In this document: piece after piece, positions 54,679 through 61,699 of the stretch
Layout of the letters: every line of letters begins with the position of its first letter
Numbering within the stretch: the stretch's first letter is position 1
Assembly (NCBI GenBank): GCA_964474455.1
Contig: CAYYSU010000009.1
Location: forward strand, 7,157-71,156
Length of the DNA: 64,000 bases
Direction: 5' to 3'
DNA from: BM520 sp964474455
GTDB lineage: Bacteria; Bacteroidota; Bacteroidia; Bacteroidales; BM520
Program-made: the position numbers and the translations under genes
Notes under the pieces: generated by a model
Told to the model about the DNA's origin: nothing
Database searches by the model: none
Seen by the model: the letters and a program-made list of their open reading frames with translations, nothing else

Positions 54679-55437
54679 ATGTCTGTACCGGAAAAACTCC
54701 AGGAATTCTCGGCCGATCTGCATATCCATTCAGTATTGAGCCCTTGTGGAAGCCTGGAAATGAGCCCGGTAAACATTGTTAAGGAGGCTGCCCGTAAAGG
54801 TCTGGATATTATTGGCATAACTGACCACAATGCCTCGGCTCATGGTAGAGTGTTGAGCAATCTGGCCAAAGAGTACGGAATATTCGTTATGACCGGAATG
54901 GAAGTGACCACGGCAGAAGAAGCACATTGCCTAACTTTTTTTAAGGACTTTGAAGCTCTGGATAAATTCCAAAAGATAATTGATAACACCATTTTAAAAA
55001 TCCGTAATGATCCGGATAAGTTCGGTTTTCAGGTTATTGTAGACAAAGATGAGAATATTGTAGGACAGGTTGAATGGCTATTAATCAGTGCCACCTCCAT
55101 GAGCATTAATGAGGTAGCAGAAGAGGCAAAAAAATTGGGAGGCATTGTTATTCCTGCACATATTGACAGACCCACATATTCCTTATCCAGTCAGCTGGGA
55201 TTCATCCCGCCCGACCTAAAAGTTGATGCATTTGAAGTATCCAGGTTTTCATCACCACAAAAAATGATAGAACAGTATCCTTACATCAAGGACATCTCGT
55301 TTATAAGAAGCTCAGATGCACATTTTCTAAAAGATATTGGAGCAGCAAGAACTATTTTTAAAATAAAAAATCGTTCCTTTGATGAGATAAAAATGGCATT
55401 GCATAAAACCTCCGGAAGAGACACCATTGTGAAGTAA
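54679..55437 (+). CDS. PHP domain phosphoesterase
   Basis: A 252-residue PHP-fold metal-dependent phosphoesterase (TrpH/YciV-like). The first metal motif is SADLHIHSVLSP, followed by LDIIGITDHNASAHGR, GMEVTTAEEAHCL (metal Glu and His), VIPAHIDRP and RSSDAHFLKDIG; these carry the histidines and aspartates of the trinuclear metal site. It probably hydrolyses a phosphate ester or nucleotide; related enzymes act on 3',5'-bisphosphates or short RNA. It starts 1 nt after the DRTGG copy 2 stop. Its position suggests that it acts on a small-molecule signal or RNA in this regulatory unit. Confidence 0.85.
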   Translation: MSVPEKLQEFSADLHIHSVLSPCGSLEMSPVNIVKEAARKGLDIIGITDHNASAHGRVLSNLAKEYGIFVMTGMEVTTAEEAHCLTFFKDFEALDKFQKIIDNTILKIRNDPDKFGFQVIVDKDENIVGQVEWLLISATSMSINEVAEEAKKLGGIVIPAHIDRPTYSLSSQLGFIPPDLKVDAFEVSRFSSPQKMIEQYPYIKDISFIRSSDAHFLKDIGAARTIFKIKNRSFDEIKMALHKTSGRDTIVK

Positions 55438-55444
55438 ATATACT

Positions 55445-55990
55445 ATGAAAGAGATTTGCGAAAATATTATTGATATTGTCAATAACTCCATCCGGGCGGA
55501 TGCCACGATAATAAAAATCGAAATACACGAAAATAAAAAGGCTGATAACCTGACACTTGCCATTACAGATAACGGATCAGGCATGGATCGTGTCACCTTG
55601 AATCGCATCGCAGACCCCTTTTATACCACAAAAAAGGGTAAAAAAACCGGCATGGGAATATCATTATTGAAATATCATGCAGAACTTACCGGTGGGGAGT
55701 TTTTTATCTCCAGTGAATCAGGAAAAGGAACTAAGGTTATCGCAGAATTTGGGCTTTCACATATGGATCGTCAACCATTAGGCGATATTACCGGAACCTT
55801 GCTATTATATTTAACGGCTCATCCCGATATCAACTTCAAGTATCGCCACATTACTGAAGATGGCACCTTTTCACTTGACTCGATTGAATTAAAGGAAGCG
55901 TTGGGAGTGGAATTAAATTCTCATGGCGTCAGACCACTATTAAAAGAGTTCATAATGAACAATCTTGAACAGATCAACGTCAGCAAATAA
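55445..55990 (+). CDS. Histidine-kinase-like ATPase domain protein
   Basis: A 181-residue GHKL ATPase without a HisKA domain. The N box is DIVNNSIRADA, G1 is ITDNGSGMD, a DPFYTTKKGKKTGMGISLLKY segment includes G2, and LTGGEFFISSESGKGTKV closes the ATP fold (residues 1-105). The last 75 residues form a separate domain of unknown kind. It lies 7 nt after the PHP gene and is the last gene before the hydrogenase control region. With the RsbW-like protein the cassette has two ATPases, which could form a two-step relay. Confidence 0.78.
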   Translation: MKEICENIIDIVNNSIRADATIIKIEIHENKKADNLTLAITDNGSGMDRVTLNRIADPFYTTKKGKKTGMGISLLKYHAELTGGEFFISSESGKGTKVIAEFGLSHMDRQPLGDITGTLLLYLTAHPDINFKYRHITEDGTFSLDSIELKEALGVELNSHGVRPLLKEFIMNNLEQINVSK

Positions 55991-56114
55991 CAATCAGCAT
56001 AACCCACTTATTATCATATCGTTAAGCACCCACACGTTATATTTATTTTTTTATTAAATATCGACACACAAGGTGGTGTTTACATAAATCTTATTTAGAC
56101 TACATCTAAATGTA

Positions 56115-56132
56115 TTGTTATTTTATTAACAA
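56115..56132. promoter_or_regulatory. Rex-like operator 1 of the hydrogenase operon
   Basis: TTGTTAT-TTTA-TTAACAA matches the Rex consensus TTGTTAA-N4-TTAACAA at 13 of 14 positions and ends 21 nt before the -33 element. Confidence 0.55.
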
Positions 56133-56149
56133 TGTGAATTTTTTCACAG
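56132..56149. promoter_or_regulatory. Rex- or Crp-like operator 2 of the hydrogenase operon
   Basis: ATGTGAA-TTTT-TTCACAG matches the TTGTGAA-N4-TTCACAA form of the Rex site at 12 of 14 positions. It also fits the Crp-type consensus TGTGA-N6-TCACA exactly. It abuts operator 1 and ends 4 nt before the -33 box. Confidence 0.5.
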
Positions 56150-56153
56150 AAAG

Positions 56154-56185
56154 TTTGGTATGTAATAAAAAACGAAATAGTTTTG
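56154..56185 (+). promoter_or_regulatory. Promoter of the hydrogenase leader RNA
   Basis: TTTG (56154-56157), a 20-nt spacer and TAGTTTTG (56178-56185) are a near-perfect Bacteroidota promoter. The predicted start is around 56190. Confidence 0.65.
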
Positions 56186-56190
56186 CCTCG

Positions 56191-56304
56191 GGATTTTGGT
56201 TAGATAACACACTGCCGTTAGACCACTTTTGAAAAAACGTATTACATAATTAAGAGATTGATTAATAAAAGTGGAAAATCATCAGGGCTAACGGCAGTTT
56301 TTTT
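56191..56304 (+). ncRNA. Predicted structured RNA or attenuator before the hydrogenase genes
   Basis: An 11-bp closing stem ACTGCCGTTAG (56211-56221) with CTAACGGCAGT (56288-56298) encloses an 8-bp stem CCACTTTT (56223-56230) with AAAAGTGG (56267-56274) and a 36-nt loop. The closing stem runs directly into a T-tract (to 56304), so the 3' end acts as an intrinsic terminator. With the promoter at 56154-56185 this gives a transcript of about 115 nt. It may be a free small RNA, or a leader whose termination controls read-through into the hydrogenase genes. No known family was recognised. Confidence 0.6.
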
Positions 56305-56317
56305 AAATATAAAGTAT

Positions 56318-56325
56318 TATATTTG
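56318..56325 (+). promoter_or_regulatory. Second -7-like box between the RNA terminator and the hydrogenase genes
   Basis: TATATTTG matches the -7 consensus, 14 nt after the T-tract and 81 nt before the first gene. There is no good -33 element, so its use is uncertain. Confidence 0.4.
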
Positions 56326-56406
56326 AGCTCTCTAACAAAAAAGTCGCACACCAGAACAAAAAAATTTTAGAAGATTAAATCATCCAGAAATCAATAAGGA
56401 GATAAA

Positions 56407-56802
56407 ATGGCAAAAATCACATCACTGAACGACCTTCGCAAGATCAAAGACGATCTTCAGGAGAAAATTCGCCTCAGGGAAAATGCTGAAAACCCTGAAT
56501 CAATGGCTCAGATTAAAGTTGGTATGGCTACCAGTGGTATTGCTTCCGGAGCAAAAGAGATCTTTAACTACCTGGTTGAAGAACTTGATAAACGCAACGT
56601 AAGCGCCGTAGTAACACAAACAGGTGACATGGGCTACAGTTATGCTGAACCCACAATCGAAGTAACTCTTCCCGGTGAGGAACCAGTTGTATTCGGCTAT
56701 GTTACCATTGAAAAGGCTGACGAAATCATCGAGAAGTATATCCGTACCGGAGAACTTGTCGAAGGTATCATACCAGCTAATTACAAAACTATTGACGACT
56801 AA
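56407..56802 (+). CDS. Ferredoxin-like thioredoxin-fold protein without cysteines, hydrogenase operon
   Basis: A 131-residue cytoplasmic protein in the place where hydrogenase operons usually carry a (2Fe-2S) ferredoxin-like (NuoE/thioredoxin-fold) subunit. The fold pattern matches: a helical N-terminus (LNDLRKIKDDLQEKIRLRE), IKVGMATSGIASGAKEIFNYLVEEL, VVTQTGDMGYSYAEPTIEV and FGYVTIEKADEIIEKYI. The positions normally occupied by cluster cysteines read Met-Ala-Thr-Ser and Gly-Asp-Met, and the protein has no cysteine at all. It probably has a structural or regulatory role. A strong AAGGAG lies 5 nt before the ATG. Confidence 0.72.
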   Translation: MAKITSLNDLRKIKDDLQEKIRLRENAENPESMAQIKVGMATSGIASGAKEIFNYLVEELDKRNVSAVVTQTGDMGYSYAEPTIEVTLPGEEPVVFGYVTIEKADEIIEKYIRTGELVEGIIPANYKTIDD

Positions 56803-56819
56803 AAAAGGAGATTTAAAAT

Positions 56820-58613
56820 ATGGCTACATTTAAATATCACCTACTGGTTTGTGCAGGTACTGGCTGTAAGTCATCCGATAGTGATGGCATTATCACCAAT
56901 CTCAACAAGGAAGTTAAGGACAGAGGTCTTGAAAATGACGTAAAAGTTGTAACCACTGGTTGTTTTGGCTTTTGCGAAAGAGGCCCTATCATGAAGGTTC
57001 TTCCCGATAACACTTTCTATACCAGAGTAGAACCTGGTGATGCTGCTGAAATCATTCAAGAGCACATCATCAAAGGTCGTAAAGTAGAGCGTCTGCTTTA
57101 TACAGATCCTACTACAAAAGATCATGTTGCTGACTCAAAGCACATGGGATTCTACCAAAAACAGATTCGTATTGCTCTGCGCAATTGTGGTTTCATCGAT
57201 CCGGAAAATATCGATGAGTCTATCTCCCGTGATGCATACATGGCCTTGGGAAAAGTTGTCAATGAGATGACTCCTCAGGAAGTTATTGATGTAATAAAGG
57301 AATCAGGGCTTCGTGGCCGCGGCGGCGGAGGATTCCCTACCGGTCTGAAATGGGAATTTGCTTCCAAATACGATGCCGATCAAAAATATGTAGTTTGTAA
57401 TGCCGACGAGGGTGACCCGGGTGCTTTCATGGATCGTTCCATCCTGGAAGGTGATCCACACACTATTCTTGAAGCTATGGCTATTTGTGGTTACACCATG
57501 GGAGCTGACAAAGGCCTCATATATATCCGTGCAGAGTATCCACTGGCTATCAAACGTCTCAAAATTGCAATCGACCAGGCTCGTGAATACGGCCTAATTG
57601 GTAAAAATATCCTCGGCTCCGACTTCAACTTCGACATAGAGCTTCGTTATGGCGCAGGTGCTTTTGTTTGTGGCGAAGAGACAGGTCTTATCCACTCTAT
57701 GGAAGGTGAACGTGGTGAACCCACATTCAAACCACCGTTCCCTGCAGAATCAGGGTACAATGGCAAACCTACAAATGTTAACAACGTTGAAACTTTTGCT
57801 AACGTTCCGGTTATCATTCTTAAAGGTGCTGAGTGGTTCAACTCCATTGGCTCTGAAAAATCTAAAGGTACTAAGGTTTTCGCACTCGCCGGTAAGATCA
57901 ACAACGTAGGTCTTATTGAAGTACCTATGGGTACTACTCTGCGCGAAGTAATATATGAAATCGGTGGCGGTATTAAAGATGGCAAAAAATTCAAGGCAGT
58001 CCAAACCGGCGGTCCGTCAGGTGGTTGCCTTACTGAGAATCACCTTGATACTCCCATCGACTTTGACAACCTTATCGCTCAGGGCTCTATGATGGGTTCA
58101 GGAGGTATGATCGTAATGGACGAAGATGACTGCATGGTCTCTATTGCAAAATTCTTCCTCGAATTTACCGTCGAAGAGTCGTGTGGTAAATGTACTCCTT
58201 GCCGCATTGGTAACAAGCGTCTTCACGAGATTCTTGATAAGATCACCAAAGGTGAAGGTTCAATGGAAGATCTTGATAACCTTAGGAATCTCTCTAACGT
58301 TATTAAAGATACCGCTCTTTGTGGTCTGGGTCAGACTTCCCCCAACCCTGTGTTATCAACACTTGATAACTTCTGGGATGAATATGTAGCGCACGTTGTA
58401 GACAAAAAATGTCCTGCAGGAGCTTGTACTGACCTGATGAGCTATAATATAATTGAAGAGAATTGTGTTGGTTGTACTGCTTGTGCCAGAGCATGTCCTG
58501 TGAACTGTATTACAGGAGAGCGCAAAATGCCACATCACATCGACCAAGCAGCGTGTATCAAGTGTGGTACATGTATGGAAAAATGTAAGTTTAACGCAAT
58601 TGAATTAATCTAA
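56820..58613 (+). CDS. hydB: Electron-bifurcating [FeFe] hydrogenase, flavin subunit HydB (NuoF-like)
   Basis: A 597-residue flavin-iron-sulfur subunit that oxidises NADH and splits electrons between it and ferredoxin. The N-terminal thioredoxin-like 2Fe-2S domain has VCAGTGCKSS and GCFGFCERG. The NuoF core has GLRGRGGGGFPTGLKWEF (FMN) and NADEGDPGAFMDR (NADH), and the [4Fe-4S] motif CGKCTPCRIG. The C-terminus adds two 4Fe-4S motifs, CVGCTACARACP and CIKCGTCMEKC. This extra C-terminal domain is what marks HydB against plain NuoF. AAGGAG (56805-56810) precedes the start. Confidence 0.93.
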   Translation: MATFKYHLLVCAGTGCKSSDSDGIITNLNKEVKDRGLENDVKVVTTGCFGFCERGPIMKVLPDNTFYTRVEPGDAAEIIQEHIIKGRKVERLLYTDPTTKDHVADSKHMGFYQKQIRIALRNCGFIDPENIDESISRDAYMALGKVVNEMTPQEVIDVIKESGLRGRGGGGFPTGLKWEFASKYDADQKYVVCNADEGDPGAFMDRSILEGDPHTILEAMAICGYTMGADKGLIYIRAEYPLAIKRLKIAIDQAREYGLIGKNILGSDFNFDIELRYGAGAFVCGEETGLIHSMEGERGEPTFKPPFPAESGYNGKPTNVNNVETFANVPVIILKGAEWFNSIGSEKSKGTKVFALAGKINNVGLIEVPMGTTLREVIYEIGGGIKDGKKFKAVQTGGPSGGCLTENHLDTPIDFDNLIAQGSMMGSGGMIVMDEDDCMVSIAKFFLEFTVEESCGKCTPCRIGNKRLHEILDKITKGEGSMEDLDNLRNLSNVIKDTALCGLGQTSPNPVLSTLDNFWDEYVAHVVDKKCPAGACTDLMSYNIIEENCVGCTACARACPVNCITGERKMPHHIDQAACIKCGTCMEKCKFNAIELI

Positions 58614-58627
58614 TTGGGGGCTAAACA

Positions 58628-60400
58628 ATGGCAAAAATCAAATTAACAATAGATAATAAAGTAATGGAAGTTCCTGTGGGATCAACCATTCTTGAAGCTG
58701 CAAAGCTCATTAACATTCATATCCCTACACTCTGTTATATGAACCTTGGTGATATGAATATAGAAAATAAACCAGGCGGTTGCCGTGTTTGTGTTGTGGA
58801 GGTAGAAGGCAGAAGAAATCTTGCTCCTGCATGTGCAACAAAAGTAACTGAAGGTATGGTAGTAAGAACCAACACGATTCGCGTTCTGAACGCACGTGCT
58901 ACAGTTGTTGAGCTCATACTCTCTGACCACCCGGCAGACTGCCTTATTTGTGCTAAAAATGGCAACTGTGATCTCCAGTCGTTAGCTCAGGAATTAGGTA
59001 TCCGTAAAATTACTTACCCAGGAGTGCAATCGACCTACCGTGAAGACACCTCTCCCTCTATCATCCGCGACGTAGATAAATGTATTATGTGTCGTAGGTG
59101 TGAGACAATGTGTAATGATGTGCAAACCGTTGGTGCTCTATCGGCAATCAACAGAGGCTTTGACGCTGTTGTGGCGACGGCCTTTGAACAGAACCTCGAC
59201 ATGTCCACTTGTACTTTCTGCGGCCAGTGTGTGGCTGTTTGTCCTACAGGTGCTCTTACTGAGGTAGATCACACTCACAGGCTCATCCGTGACCTTGCTG
59301 ATCCATCCAAAACGGTTATTGTACAAACTGCACCTGCAGTACGTGCTGCATTAGGTGAAGAGTTTGGTAACAAACCAGGCACACTGGTAACAGGTAAAAT
59401 GGCTGCTGCACTGCGCCGCTTAGGCTTCGACTATGTATTTGATACAGACTTCGCTGCCGACCTTACCATTATGGAAGAAGGCTCTGAACTTCTCGACCGC
59501 CTGAATAGATTTCTGGCAGGTGATAAAGATGTTCCGTTGCCAATTCTTACTTCATGCTGCCCTGCATGGGTAAATTTCTTCGAGAACAACTTCCCGGAAA
59601 TGCGCGACATTCCTTCTACGGCACGTTCTCCTCAGCAAATGTTTGGTGCTATTGCAAAAACGTATTTCGCTGATAAGATTGAAGTTGATCGTAAAGACCT
59701 TATCGTTGTCTCTATCATGCCTTGTGTGGCTAAGAAATACGAATGTCAGCGTGAAGAGTTCAGCACCGATGGTGACCCTGACGTAAACTACTCTATCACC
59801 ACAAGAGAATTGGCACATCTGATTAAGCAATCCAATATGGAATTCAATAATCTTCCCGACGAAGATTTCGATAACCCATTGGGTGAATCTACAGGTGCTG
59901 CGGTAATCTTTGGTACTACAGGTGGTGTTATTGAAGCTGCTTCACGTACTGCATACGAATTACAGACAGGAAAGACATTAGATAATGTTGACTTTAAAGA
60001 GCTTCGTGGTTTCGAGGGTATCCGTTCTGCAACAATTGATTTTAACGGTCTTCCTGTGAACATTGGTATTGCACACGGTTTAGGTAACGCACGTAAGCTG
60101 CTTGAGAGCATCAAAGACGGCTCCAATAAATTCCATGCCATTGAAATAATGGCCTGCCCCGGAGGTTGTATCGGCGGTGGAGGTCAACCTTTGCACCATG
60201 GCGACAGCAGTATTCTGAAAGCTCGTATGAAAGCGATCTATACAGAAGACGAAATGAAAACGCTGCGTAAATCACATGAAAACCCATATATCAAGAAGCT
60301 CTACGATGAGTTCCTGGAGAAGCCATTGAGCGAAAAATCGCATCATCTGCTGCATACTCACTACTTCGATAAGAGTAAAAATGATATCTTCATTGATTAA
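58628..60400 (+). CDS. hydA: Electron-bifurcating [FeFe] hydrogenase, catalytic subunit HydA
   Basis: A 590-residue H-cluster enzyme that makes or oxidises H2. The N-terminal 2Fe-2S domain has Cys36, Cys52, Cys55 and Cys69. A His-ligated cluster motif follows (HPADCLICAKNGNCDLQ), then two [4Fe-4S] motifs (CIMCRRCETMC and CTFCGQCVAVCP). The H-cluster signatures are complete and classical: TSCCPAWVNFFE, MPCVAKKYECQR and MACPGGCIGGGGQP, with the proton-transfer cysteine present, unlike the sensor-like homologue at 52988. This is a group A, NADH-linked enzyme. The maturases HydE, HydF and HydG are not in the window. Confidence 0.95.
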   Translation: MAKIKLTIDNKVMEVPVGSTILEAAKLINIHIPTLCYMNLGDMNIENKPGGCRVCVVEVEGRRNLAPACATKVTEGMVVRTNTIRVLNARATVVELILSDHPADCLICAKNGNCDLQSLAQELGIRKITYPGVQSTYREDTSPSIIRDVDKCIMCRRCETMCNDVQTVGALSAINRGFDAVVATAFEQNLDMSTCTFCGQCVAVCPTGALTEVDHTHRLIRDLADPSKTVIVQTAPAVRAALGEEFGNKPGTLVTGKMAAALRRLGFDYVFDTDFAADLTIMEEGSELLDRLNRFLAGDKDVPLPILTSCCPAWVNFFENNFPEMRDIPSTARSPQQMFGAIAKTYFADKIEVDRKDLIVVSIMPCVAKKYECQREEFSTDGDPDVNYSITTRELAHLIKQSNMEFNNLPDEDFDNPLGESTGAAVIFGTTGGVIEAASRTAYELQTGKTLDNVDFKELRGFEGIRSATIDFNGLPVNIGIAHGLGNARKLLESIKDGSNKFHAIEIMACPGGCIGGGGQPLHHGDSSILKARMKAIYTEDEMKTLRKSHENPYIKKLYDEFLEKPLSEKSHHLLHTHYFDKSKNDIFID

Positions 60401-60440
60401 TAAGCCATTGTTAAGTATAACAAAGTAAAGGAGACAAATT

Positions 60441-60929
60441 ATGTCAAGCATAAAAATAAAACTCAAAAAAGCTGATATAGACAAACTTGCAGAAGTTTGT
60501 AAATCATTCAATAACGAGCCTAGCGAACTTATCAATGTGCTTCATAGAGCGCAGGAGATATTTGGCTACCTCCCTTCAGAGGTGCAGGAAGTTATAGCTC
60601 ACGAACTCAAAGTACCTGTTGCGAAAGTTTATGGTGTAGTAACATTTTACTCTTTCTTCACCATGACCCCAAAAGGTAAATTCCCTATCTCTATATGTAC
60701 CGGTACAGCTTGTTATGTGCGTGGTGCGGAAAAAGTACTCACAGAATTCAAGAAAGAACTAAACGTGGAAGTGGGTGAAACCACTGCTGATGGTAAGTTC
60801 TCCCTCTCATGCCTGCGTTGTGTGGGCGCATGTGGCCTTGCTCCTGTGGTACTTATTGGAGAAAAAACATATGGCCGTGTGGCTCCTGATGATGTTAAAG
60901 AGATCCTCAAGGAGTATGCTGACCAATAA
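60441..60929 (+). CDS. hydC: Electron-bifurcating [FeFe] hydrogenase, HydC subunit (NuoE-like)
   Basis: A 162-residue thioredoxin-fold 2Fe-2S protein. It has the NuoE core (ELINVLHRAQEIFGYLPSE, KVYGVVTFYSFFTM) and all four cluster cysteines: CTGTACYVRG and CLRCVGACGLAP. It completes the HydABC trimer that couples NADH and reduced ferredoxin to H2. The order here, ferredoxin-like, B, A, C, is one of several known orders. AAGGAG (60428-60433) precedes the ATG. A G+C-rich hairpin at 60944 and a strong terminator at 61027 follow. Confidence 0.93.
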   Translation: MSSIKIKLKKADIDKLAEVCKSFNNEPSELINVLHRAQEIFGYLPSEVQEVIAHELKVPVAKVYGVVTFYSFFTMTPKGKFPISICTGTACYVRGAEKVLTEFKKELNVEVGETTADGKFSLSCLRCVGACGLAPVVLIGEKTYGRVAPDDVKEILKEYADQ

Positions 60930-60943
60930 AAGTAAACATTTCA

Positions 60944-60964
60944 GGCGGCGATTCTAACGCCGCC
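60944..60964 (+). other. G+C-rich hairpin after hydC
   Basis: GGCGGCG (60944-60950) pairs with CGCCGCC (60958-60964) around a 7-nt loop. There is no T-tract, so it may protect the 3' end of the mRNA rather than terminate. Confidence 0.5.
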
Positions 60965-61026
60965 ACTCTATTAAGGAACCTGATATATTCTTTACAGGTT
61001 TTCTCCTTAGTTTTGGTGGTTTTTGT

Positions 61027-61059
61027 TCCCTACCCTTTCCGGGTAGGGACTTTTTTTTT
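61027..61059 (+). terminator. Rho-independent terminator of the hydrogenase operon
   Basis: A 9-bp stem TCCCTACCC (61027-61035) pairs with GGGTAGGGA (61041-61049) around a 5-nt loop, followed by C and a run of nine T's. Confidence 0.88.
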
Positions 61060-61699
61060 ATTTAATCCGGTAACTCCACGTTACATCCACAACATTAACA
61101 AACTTCTCTTTCTGCACATAATCCTGAAAAAAATAACCAAATTTTAACCTATTGTTATATGGAAGCTTCCAATCGATATATGCCCCGTATCTCATCTTAG
61201 AAATATAGACCACAGGACCTTTAAAATATGTCTCCACAAATATTTCTGGATCCGCCTTCCAGTTAGGAATATTATAACCCACTCTGCCTCTAAAGCGATA
61301 AACCAGTTCGTTATCTTCCTCTTCCCCGTATTCAGAATAATTGGAAAAGCGATTTCGAATTTGAAACTCAAAACGATTAATATCTGCACTAAACGTAGCA
61401 TCTCCAGAATATCTCATAACATAAATATTCCCTTTATTCTTTAATTCATTGCTGAACCTCACATTGGCACCAAGCTCAAAAAACTCCCAAATATCATATT
61501 CAAGTCCATAATCAATCAACAACTCTTTAGGTTCCTGAAAACTCTTTAGGTGGATTTCAGGCTTTAACTCCATCTTCAACTTATCCACTGGTTTCCATTG
61601 AATACCCGCAGCATAACGGGCATACCAGTCCTGGGAAAACAGATTTGTGGAAAGCAATATAAATGCTGTTAACAGTATTATTCGTTTAAATGCAATCAT
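61058..61699 (-). CDS. DUF2490 family outer-membrane beta-barrel protein
   Basis: A 213-residue exported protein with signal peptide IILLTAFILLSTNLFSQ. The rest has alternating aromatic strands typical of small barrels: WYARYAAGIQWKPVDKLKMEL, FELGANVRFSN, VYRFRGRVGYNIP and VVDVTWSYRIK at the end. This is the DUF2490 pattern. It is the last gene of a three-gene minus-strand operon with the DUF4956 and VTC genes; its ATG is directly next to the DUF4956 stop. Its role is unknown; linkage suggests that it is an envelope component of the same module. Confidence 0.75.
   Translation of the reverse strand: MIAFKRIILLTAFILLSTNLFSQDWYARYAAGIQWKPVDKLKMELKPEIHLKSFQEPKELLIDYGLEYDIWEFFELGANVRFSNELKNKGNIYVMRYSGDATFSADINRFEFQIRNRFSNYSEYGEEEDNELVYRFRGRVGYNIPNWKADPEIFVETYFKGPVVYISKMRYGAYIDWKLPYNNRLKFGYFFQDYVQKEKFVNVVDVTWSYRIK

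Larger units (their letters stand above)
55991..56406 (+). promoter_or_regulatory. Control region of the hydrogenase operon
   Basis: No protein gene is seen in these 416 bases. They hold two operator-like dyads (56115-56149), a near-consensus promoter (56154-56185), a predicted structured RNA ending in a T-run (about 56191-56304), a second -7-like box (56318-56325), and a Shine-Dalgarno sequence AAGGAG at 56396-56401. Confidence 0.7.

Noticed and set aside
60408..60423. TTGTTAAGTATAACAA between hydA and hydC as a fourth Rex operator
   Set aside because: TTGTTA and TAACAA are 4 nt apart here, while the Rex site needs 6, and it lies inside the operon.
60944..60964. GGCGGCG/CGCCGCC hairpin as the hydrogenase terminator
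   Set aside because: No T-tract follows; the hairpin at 61027-61059 with nine T's is the better terminator.
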